A DNA stretch of 13,820 nucleotides from a bacterium (lineage in GTDB: Bacteria; CAIWAD01): positions 1 through 13,820 of the forward strand of contig JAUXWS010000026.1 in assembly GCA_030685015.1 (NCBI GenBank), written 5' to 3'. Positions 1-4,600 of the stretch are shown in pieces. Position 1 is the first letter of the stretch, and every line of letters begins with the position of its first letter. The notes under the pieces are model-generated. The model ran no database searches. It was given only the letters and a program-made list of their open reading frames with translations, and was not told the origin of the DNA. The translations under genes and the position numbers were made by a program.

Positions 1-234
1 CCGGACTACTACCTGATCTTCTACAACGAACAGGACCCAGCAGACGAATCCGATTGGTACTACCTGACTCCCGTCGTTGCCCCAGGCTACACGCATCAAT
101 TGGTGGCCCGCTTCCGGGAATTGATGAACTATCGGGTGATCGCCTGGAAGGGCATTGATCCGGCCATGCTTGGATTGACGCCCGGCATCAGCTTTGCGAC
201 TTTCCAGCAAGTCAGTCAGGACATGCGACGGTAG
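1..234 (+). CDS. Hypothetical protein, C-terminal part only
   Basis: An open frame enters from the left edge and ends at TAG 232-234, giving 77 visible residues. The fragment is rich in aromatic residues (paired tyrosines near residues 3-4 and 20-21) and acidic near residues 10-18. No signal peptide, membrane segment or known motif is visible in this part. Its stop overlaps the GTG start of the next gene by one base (TAGTG), which points to translational coupling and a shared transcript. It belongs to the integrated element and faces the integrase-side operon. I do not recognise the family. Confidence 0.6.
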   Translation, partial: PDYYLIFYNEQDPADESDWYYLTPVVAPGYTHQLVARFRELMNYRVIAWKGIDPAMLGLTPGISFATFQQVSQDMRR

Positions 235-521
235 TGCCGAAGAAGCCGATCACCTACAACGAATTCGTCATCCAGGCGAAGCTCTACCTGATCCGCAACA
301 CGGGGAACCTGCTGGGCAAGCGGGACTTCGACGTGTTCGACTACGATGAACTGACCCGCCAAGTGTTCGACGAGTCCTTCGACTTCAGCTGGTTCCTTGA
401 CTTCTTCGAGGAAGCCTACCCTTACGTTCTGGCCGGGTTCAGCCATGCCGAGGTCATCAGCGCCTTCTGCAATCGAAATGCTCGGATCGCGGCGATGCTG
501 GCCCGCATGAGCACCATCTGA
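234..521 (+). CDS. Hypothetical small acidic protein
   Basis: A 95-residue protein starting at GTG 234, which shares its first base with the stop of the upstream gene. No good ribosome site precedes the GTG, so coupled translation is likely; no in-frame ATG offers an alternative apart from ones near the C-terminus. The middle (about residues 30-65) is strongly acidic and rich in Phe, Asp and Glu (DFDVFDYDEL, SFDFSWFLDFFEEAYPY), and the C-terminus (about 75-95) is basic and helical. No catalytic motif or membrane segment stands out. The gene ends 10 bases before a strong hairpin terminator shared with the convergent operon. The function is unknown; an acidic, aromatic accessory protein of a mobile element is all that can be said. 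Confidence 0.6.
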   Translation: MPKKPITYNEFVIQAKLYLIRNTGNLLGKRDFDVFDYDELTRQVFDESFDFSWFLDFFEEAYPYVLAGFSHAEVISAFCNRNARIAAMLARMSTI

Positions 522-531
522 TGGCTAAAGA

Positions 532-553
532 AAGGGGCTCCAGGGAGCCCCTT
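532..553. terminator. Bidirectional intrinsic terminator between convergent genes
   Basis: A perfect 10-bp stem, AAGGGGCTCC (532-541) with GGAGCCCCTT (544-553), closes on a two-base spacer. Read on the minus strand it is followed at once by TCTTT, a fair U-tract, so it best serves the minus-strand operon. On the plus strand only a weak T-poor tail follows. It lies 10 bases after the stop of the plus-strand gene at 234-521 and 3 bases after the stop of the minus-strand small ORF at 557-646, so it probably ends both transcripts. Confidence 0.85.
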
Positions 554-556
554 CAT

Positions 557-646
557 CTACCGCTTCCTCCATGTCCGCGTGGCCAACCAGATCAACAGGT
601 CCACCAGCAGATCCCCCCAGTCGATTCCGCGCTTACGCCTCTGCAT
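557..646 (-). CDS. Possible 29-residue cationic hydrophobic peptide
   Basis: On the minus strand, ATG at 646-644 opens a 29-codon frame that ends with TAG at 559-557. A GGGAG ribosome site lies 9 bases upstream, inside the end of the preceding gene. A second in-frame ATG three codons upstream (655) is too close to that site. The peptide has a basic N-terminus (QRRKR), a hydrophobic centre (WGDLLVDLLIWLA) and a basic C-terminus (RTWRKR), as in small membrane-associated peptides. It overlaps the upstream gene by 14 bases, continuing the overlap pattern of the operon, and its stop lies 3 bases before the terminator, which fits a last gene. It could still be chance. No homologue is known to me. 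Confidence 0.38.
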   Translation of the reverse strand: MQRRKRGIDWGDLLVDLLIWLATRTWRKR

Positions 647-1343
647 GGCCGGCATCTCCCGGATCTTGGTAGTCGTCTTTGACAACCGTGGCCAGCGCAT
701 CCTGCCAGGATTCCCGCACCGCCTTCACCTGCGCCAGTTCTTCCGGCGTGATCAGGCGGTCCACCGTCATCAGCACCTCGGCATAGCGATAGGGCGGGCG
801 CTGGATGTCCTTCAATTCGAAGCGCGTACGCACGGCCAGGTAAGGCACCTTGGACCGCGCCAAGCGCTGCACATAGCGATGCCACTGTTTGATGCTGGTG
901 GGCGAGAGGGGCAAGACCCACAGCGCAGGTTCACCGTCCTCGCCGGGAGCCAACACCAGCAGGCGCACCTTGGGCTTGCAGCGGCTGCCGAAGCCACTCA
1001 GGGGACATTGCTCACAGTTCGAAGCCTGGGGCGTGTCCACGGTGGGCTGGCCATTTACAGCGGCGCAAACCGGCAGGGTGCCCCCTTCCTCAAACACGGC
1101 GCGGATGTGCTGGTGGGCGACCACGATTCCCGACAACTGGTTGCCTTCCAGAGGCACCACCAGGCCTTCGTCCTCGATGGTCGGCCCCAGATCCAGGAAC
1201 AGGCGATGCTGGCCACTGGGACTGTGTTCCACGCGCACGCGGGGCAAGGGCATGTGCACGCCTTCGGTCATGCGATCCAGTTCGGCCTGCAGATCGATGT
1301 CCAGGGCGGGCAGGCATTCGCTGATGTGGGCAGGGCTGTTCAT
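633..1343 (-). CDS. Four-cysteine protein of mobile elements, function unknown
   Basis: This 236-residue soluble protein starts at ATG 1343-1341, with GGAGGAA 5 bases upstream. The frame is open further upstream to 1478, but that part lies inside the preceding gene. The ATG overlaps the stop of the nuclease gene as ATGA, implying translational coupling. Four cysteines (C93, C110, C113, C122) lie in a central segment, LPVCAA, then NCEQCP, then GSRCKP, which looks like a zinc- or cluster-binding knuckle. After it comes a beta-strand (RLLVLAPG), a Leu/Pro segment (LWVLPLSPTSIKQW) and a C-terminal helix. From memory, phage and plasmid proteins share this layout, and a role in single-stranded DNA binding has seemed plausible to me, but I cannot name the family. 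Its nuclease neighbour supports DNA work. Confidence 0.75.
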   Translation of the reverse strand: MNSPAHISECLPALDIDLQAELDRMTEGVHMPLPRVRVEHSPSGQHRLFLDLGPTIEDEGLVVPLEGNQLSGIVVAHQHIRAVFEEGGTLPVCAAVNGQPTVDTPQASNCEQCPLSGFGSRCKPKVRLLVLAPGEDGEPALWVLPLSPTSIKQWHRYVQRLARSKVPYLAVRTRFELKDIQRPPYRYAEVLMTVDRLITPEELAQVKAVRESWQDALATVVKDDYQDPGDAGHAEA

Positions 1344-2230
1344 GCGACTTCCTCCAATTGTGATACAAGGGATTCCAGGCGGGCCATTGGCAGATGGGCG
1401 TCTTGGGTCGCGCCACGACAGGCGTCGGCAAAGGCGCAGACACCACACTTCAGGGGATCCGGCGAGCGCGGATAGCACCCCGCCTTCATCATCCGTGACA
1501 CATGGGCCACGTCCTGTTTCATGGCCTTCAGCTGGTCCAGGTTGCGGGTGGTGCTGATGCGCGGCTCCCCGCGCTCTTCCCCGGCGGACTTGCCCCCAGT
1601 GGCGCGCTTGTAAGGGATGTGGTGGCGCAGGAAGTAGAGAGTCAGGCGATCCGGCAGAATGCGTGGTTGCAGCAGCTTGCCGTCCACCAGCAGGGTGCCG
1701 TGGAGCAAGGCATAGGCGTAGATGGACAGCTGGTAGTCCAGGTCCACATAGGCCTGGGGCGGAATGGTCTTGCCGCTCTTGAAATCCACAAGCTCCAGTG
1801 TGCCGTCCGGGTGCTGGCGCAGCTGGTCCAAGGTTCCCGTCAGCTGATGGCGACCCAACTTCACGGTGAACTGGGCCTCGGCCATCAGCACTTTGCAGGC
1901 ACGGTTGTAATCCTTGCCGCGGTAGCCCTCCAGCATGGCCACGGCGTCGGACAGGTACTGGTCGCGGTCTTCCGCTTCAGCCTTCCAGCGTACGGGCAGC
2001 GTGTCGTTTTGTCCATTTGTCACTTCGTGCTGGAAGGCCAGCAGGTAAGCCGCCTGCAAATCCATGTCCCAGTCGCCTTCGTGCATGCGCTTGATCAAAC
2101 CGTGCAACACAGTGCCGTGGATGGCGGCGGGGTGTCGGAATGTCCGTTTGTCCGGTTCGGCGCTCTGCAGATAGTGCTGGTAGGGACAGCGCAGATAGCT
2201 GTAGATGGTGGATTGGCGCAGGGTCTCCAT
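1340..2230 (-). CDS. RecB/Cas4-like PD-(D/E)XK nuclease with iron-sulfur cysteines
   Basis: A 296-residue protein with the marks of the RecB/AddB/Cas4 nuclease family (PDDEXK_1). In order: C15 in CPYQHY, H43 in the HGxxxxR segment, E119, GTLD (D135), VDFKSGK (D149, K151) and the YQLSIYAYAL motif (Q167). A C-terminal cysteine set follows: C262, C265, C271. C15 plus these three is the arrangement that holds a 4Fe-4S cluster in AddB and Cas4. The expected activity is metal-dependent DNA end resection. ATG 2230 is chosen because GAGG lies 8 bases upstream; the TTG at 2236 leaves no room for a ribosome site. It starts 2 bases after the DUF932 stop and overlaps the next gene by 4 bases. No cas1, cas2 or repeat array is present, so a CRISPR role is unlikely. 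Confidence 0.88.
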   Translation of the reverse strand: METLRQSTIYSYLRCPYQHYLQSAEPDKRTFRHPAAIHGTVLHGLIKRMHEGDWDMDLQAAYLLAFQHEVTNGQNDTLPVRWKAEAEDRDQYLSDAVAMLEGYRGKDYNRACKVLMAEAQFTVKLGRHQLTGTLDQLRQHPDGTLELVDFKSGKTIPPQAYVDLDYQLSIYAYALLHGTLLVDGKLLQPRILPDRLTLYFLRHHIPYKRATGGKSAGEERGEPRISTTRNLDQLKAMKQDVAHVSRMMKAGCYPRSPDPLKCGVCAFADACRGATQDAHLPMARLESLVSQLEEVA

Positions 2231-2232
2231 GG

Positions 2233-3006
2233 TCAACCCCTCGCGTGGTCAAGGAAGTACTGCGTGACACGCCGGTTGGTGTGCTCGGCGCCAAAGGACT
2301 CCTGCCGCGTCAGCACATGGGTGAAGGCGTTGTAGAGATCCCAGGCACGGCTGCCTCCCAGTTCCATGAAGACATCGGACACCAGCGGACGCGGGATCTC
2401 CAGGTCGCTGAAGACACGCTGGATCCCGGCAATGGAGAGCTTCTGGCGGGTCATGGTCTGAAACTTGGGTGCGAGCAGGTGGATGTTGTGGGACAGCTGT
2501 TGGAGCCGCTCCACGGCCTGCTCCACCTCGCCATCGAAGACATCGCCATGGGCCTGGTTGTGCTTGAAGCGGAAGCCGCCCAACAACTGGTCCACCACCA
2601 TGCCGTTGGAGCAAAGCAGGCGCTGCATGTTGAAGGCGACGCCGAAGCGAGCGGAGCCGTCGTAGGAATTCCAAGCGTCCAGGGTCAAGGCGACGATGTC
2701 GCCGGGTTGGGCCTCGAAGGTGTGCTGCCCCAGCACCCAGCGCTGGCGGAAGCGTCGGCCATCGAACAAGGTCTTGCCCCGCGTGGCTTCCAGAGCGCCC
2801 TCCGCCAGGATGCGCTCCGCCGTCTCCACCACACGGGCGTTCTCCACCAGGTTGTAGTCGTCGGACACAATGCCCGCTTCCTCGTGGGCACCCTGCGGAT
2901 CCAGCACGATGGCGTAGCGGCTGGACTGCACACCGGCCGGGGTGAACAGGGGCACACGTTGGATAGGCACAAAGGGGTCATTGACCGTCAGGGTTCGCGG
3001 TCTCAT
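2233..3006 (-). CDS. DUF932 phage/plasmid-like protein
   Basis: A 257-residue protein matching the DUF932 (phage/plasmid-like protein) family by its internal signature: YNLVENARVVETAERIL (residues 51-67), then NSYDGSARFGVAFNMQRLLC (113-132) followed by SNGMVV. The last resembles the family's N-S-x-D-G-S ... R-L-x-C-S-N-G block. Family members are common in phages, plasmids and integrative elements and have no settled biochemical role. The length is typical of shorter members. ATG 3006 has AAGGAAGGA 4 bases upstream. The stop lies 2 bases before the start of the RecB/Cas4-like gene, so the two are co-translated, which suggests joint work in recombination or DNA protection. A 71-base gap separates it from the integrase gene and could hold its own promoter. 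Confidence 0.88.
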   Translation of the reverse strand: MRPRTLTVNDPFVPIQRVPLFTPAGVQSSRYAIVLDPQGAHEEAGIVSDDYNLVENARVVETAERILAEGALEATRGKTLFDGRRFRQRWVLGQHTFEAQPGDIVALTLDAWNSYDGSARFGVAFNMQRLLCSNGMVVDQLLGGFRFKHNQAHGDVFDGEVEQAVERLQQLSHNIHLLAPKFQTMTRQKLSIAGIQRVFSDLEIPRPLVSDVFMELGGSRAWDLYNAFTHVLTRQESFGAEHTNRRVTQYFLDHARG

Positions 3007-3077
3007 GGGTCCTTCCTTTCGGGTTGAACAGGGTTGGCTTCTGCGTCTCTGTTCTTATGCCCGAAAAGCGACCCGGA

Positions 3078-4157
3078 TCACGTTTTCTTGGGAATCCTCG
3101 GCAGTGTATCCACGGCGATTTTCAGATCCATGGGCGCCACGTGGGCGTAGCGCATGGTCATTTCGATGGACGCGTGGCCCAGCAATCTGCTGACCTTTTC
3201 GATGCCCACACCCTTCTTCACCAGGTGCGTGGCGAAGGTGTGACGCCACTGGTGCACGTCCCCGGTCAGCTCCAGTTTCTTCAGCGCCGTCTTCAGGGCT
3301 AGGTAGATCTTGTCGCGGTGAATGACGGTGCCGCGGTAGTCACTGAACACGCGGTTGTGCGGGTGGCGCTTCTGCCGGTTCACGATGTCGACGGCGTCCT
3401 GCGACAAGGGAACCACGCGGGTGCGGTTGGTCTTGGTGCGCCAGTCCTTCTTGCCCCGGATGATGATGCAGGGCGGGCTCGTGGCCAGGTCCACGTCGTC
3501 CCAGGTCAAGTGGATCAGTTCCTCCTTGCGCAGGCCCGTGTGATACAAGAAGGCGAAGGCATCCCGCCAGTAGTGGCCCACCTTGGACAGGATGCGCACG
3601 ACTTCTTCTTCCGTCCAGTAGGGCGGGGTTTCATCCGATGTTTCAGGGTAGGCCTTCAACTTGCTCGCCGGGCTCTTGGCCAGCAGTTCATCGTCCACGG
3701 CCATGTTGAACAGGGAGCGGAGGAACTGCATCTGGCCGTTCAAGGTCTTGTTGGCGAAGCCCTCCTCCACCAGCACCTGGATGTGCTCCTCCAGCTGGGC
3801 ACGTGTCACCTGGTCGATGCGCAGCACCTTGGGGAAGGCCTCGCGGAAGAAGGCGAGGAAGTGATCCGCGTAGATCTTGTAGCGCAGCTGCGAGGACTCG
3901 CGGGTACGCCGCACCTTGGTTTGCAGGAAGCGGTCCACCATCGCTTGCAGCGTCGGCGCCTCCTGCAACGGCTTCTGGCCTGCCTGGGCGTTCTGCAGAT
4001 CGGTGAAAAGCTTGGCGGCACGCTTCTCCGCCAGGTCCTTGCGGGGGCCGATGGTCTCGCGGAAGCGCTGGCCGTCGATCATGTAATCGAGGTAGTAGAC
4101 AACGCTGCCGGAGGGATTCTTGCGCTGCCGGACGATGGGGACTTTGGTCAGTGCCAT
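3078..4157 (-). CDS. int: Tyrosine recombinase / integrase
   Basis: A 359-residue site-specific recombinase that would insert and excise the element at tRNA-Ser. The N-terminal part (about 1-65) has the arm-binding character seen in integrases (SGSVVYYLDYMIDGQRF), then a core-binding SAM-like domain (about 68-165) and a catalytic domain (about 175-350). The active-site set is complete: R210 (TGLRKEEL), K242 (RTKTNRTRVVPL), H302 and R305 (HQWRHTF), H328 (LLGHAS) and nucleophile Y337 (RYAHV). ATG 4157 is chosen over an upstream in-frame ATG at 4190 because GGGAG lies 6 bases before it. It points away from the tRNA, 119 bases from the tRNA 3' end. No excisionase gene is recognisable in the window. 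Confidence 0.95.
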   Translation of the reverse strand: MALTKVPIVRQRKNPSGSVVYYLDYMIDGQRFRETIGPRKDLAEKRAAKLFTDLQNAQAGQKPLQEAPTLQAMVDRFLQTKVRRTRESSQLRYKIYADHFLAFFREAFPKVLRIDQVTRAQLEEHIQVLVEEGFANKTLNGQMQFLRSLFNMAVDDELLAKSPASKLKAYPETSDETPPYWTEEEVVRILSKVGHYWRDAFAFLYHTGLRKEELIHLTWDDVDLATSPPCIIIRGKKDWRTKTNRTRVVPLSQDAVDIVNRQKRHPHNRVFSDYRGTVIHRDKIYLALKTALKKLELTGDVHQWRHTFATHLVKKGVGIEKVSRLLGHASIEMTMRYAHVAPMDLKIAVDTLPRIPKKT

Positions 4158-4163
4158 GGCGGA

Positions 4164-4193
4164 CTCCCGTGCGAAATCGTGGTCGATCACGGG
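4164..4193 (-). promoter_or_regulatory. Hairpin overlapping the integrase ribosome site
   Basis: On the minus strand CCCGTG (4193-4188) can pair with CACGGG (4171-4166). The last three bases of the second arm are the GGG of the GGGAG ribosome site (4168-4164) of the integrase gene. An imperfect 14-base palindrome, CGTGGTCGATCACG on the plus strand (4178-4191), lies in the loop and could be a protein operator. Folding would hide the ribosome site and lower integrase synthesis. The pairing is seen in the sequence; the control role is inference. Confidence 0.3.
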
Positions 4194-4224
4194 CGAACCG
4201 CTTTGTCACATTATTGGCAAATCG

Positions 4225-4268
4225 CCAAAAAGCAGAAGCGGAACGCCCTGATCTTCAAGGCGTTCCGC
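4225..4268 (-). terminator. Terminator of the tRNA-Ser transcript
   Basis: On the minus strand a perfect 10-bp stem, GCGGAACGCC (4268-4259) with GGCGTTCCGC (4247-4238), closes an 11-base loop. It is followed by TTCTGCTTTTT (4237-4227 on the complement). It lies 8 bases past the tRNA-Ser(GCU) 3' end and before the integrase start. It would end the tRNA transcript and insulate the integrase from tRNA transcription. Confidence 0.85.
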
Positions 4269-4276
4269 CAATATAA

Positions 4277-4363
4277 CGGAGAGGGAGGGATTCGAACCCT
4301 CGAACGGGGTTAACCGTTACGCACTTAGCAGGCGCGCGCATTCGACCACTCTGCCACCTCTCC
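4277..4363 (-). tRNA. tRNA-Ser(GCU)
   Basis: An 87-base class II tRNA. The acceptor GGAGAGG (4363-4357) pairs with CCTCTCC, followed by discriminator G at 4277. The anticodon loop CTGCTAA gives anticodon GCU (plus-strand 4327-4329) on a five-pair stem with one G-U. A long variable arm (AACGG ... CCGTT) marks serine. The T arm GAGGG-TTCGAAT-CCCTC is perfect. CCA is not encoded (the next bases are TTA). Its 3' end is the likely attachment site of the neighbouring element, which leaves the tRNA intact. Confidence 0.95.
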
Positions 4364-4390
4364 AGGATGATGCGCCTCCCATGGAGGAAC

Positions 4391-4474
4391 CGGAGGAAGG
4401 GGGACTCGAACCCCCAAGGGCCGAAGCCCGGCGGTTTTCAAGACCGCTGCCTTACCAGTTAGGTCTATTCCTCC
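4391..4474 (-). tRNA. tRNA-Ser(UGA)
   Basis: An 84-base class II tRNA. The acceptor GGAGGAA (4474-4468) pairs with TTCCTCC, with discriminator G at 4391. The anticodon arm GCGGT-CTTGAAA-ACCGC gives anticodon UGA (plus-strand 4438-4440). A long variable arm (GGGC-TTCG-GCCC) and a perfect T arm GGGGG-TTCGAGT-CCCCC follow. CCA is not encoded. The D arm reads TAGACCTAACTGGTAAGGC; against the usual TAGCC...GGC form it carries one extra base between the acceptor and D stems or within the D stem. It lies 27 bases upstream of tRNA-Ser(GCU), probably in one transcript. Confidence 0.92.
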
Positions 4475-4488
4475 ATCGGAAGCGCACA

Positions 4489-4517
4489 AGTTTAGCCACT
4501 CAGGGGAAGTAAATCAA
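4489..4517 (-). promoter_or_regulatory. Promoter of the two tRNA-Ser genes
   Basis: On the minus strand TTGATT (4517-4512) and TAAACT (4494-4489) are separated by exactly 17 bases. Each matches the sigma-70 consensus at four of six positions. The expected start, about 7 bases downstream, falls just before the tRNA-Ser(UGA) 5' end at 4474, leaving a short leader, as is usual for tRNA operons. Confidence 0.6.
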
Positions 4518-4564
4518 GGAAGGGCCGGGCGCGGTGGGCCGGGGCCGTCCTCCGCCGCCCTTCC
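4518..4564 (+). promoter_or_regulatory. GC-rich hairpin in the leader of the glycan operon
   Basis: GGAAGGGC (4518-4525) pairs with GCCCTTCC (4557-4564). The enclosed bases are almost all G and C and can pair further imperfectly. CTTTGTTAGGTT follows. It lies 37 bases before the first gene of the right-hand operon and could be a leader attenuator or simply a GC-rich spacer. No convincing plus-strand promoter is visible in 4475-4600. Confidence 0.25.
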
Positions 4565-4600
4565 CTTTGTTAGGTTGGACGGCGCAATGAAAGTGGTCGC

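Larger units (their letters stand above)
1..4276. mobile_element. Integrated genetic element at tRNA-Ser(GCU), one end only
   Basis: A tyrosine recombinase gene (3078-4157) sits 119 bases beyond the 3' end of a tRNA-Ser gene in the same orientation, with phage- or plasmid-type genes (DUF932, RecB/Cas4-like nuclease) beyond it. Integration into tRNA 3' ends with the integrase next to the tRNA is well established for genomic islands, prophages and integrative elements. GC content changes at this junction: about 62% in a sampled row of the element against about 78% in the operon to the right. The right boundary should lie inside or at the 3' end of the tRNA (near 4277). The left boundary and second attachment site are outside the window, and no second copy of the tRNA 3' end was seen inside it. 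No capsid, portal or conjugation gene is visible, so prophage and integrative element cannot be told apart. Confidence 0.72.

Noticed and set aside
1344-1478. N-terminal extension of the four-cysteine protein up to an ATG at 1478
   Set aside because: It lies wholly inside the nuclease gene and lacks domain character, and the ATG at 1343 has a strong ribosome site and an ATGA overlap.
1340-2230. CRISPR-associated Cas4 role for the nuclease
   Set aside because: The domain fits the wider RecB/Cas4 group, but no cas1 or cas2 gene and no repeat-spacer array occur in the window, and the neighbours are integrase and DUF932.
2231-2236. TTG at 2236 as the start of the RecB/Cas4-like gene
   Set aside because: The ribosome site would touch the start codon directly, whereas the ATG at 2230 has proper spacing.
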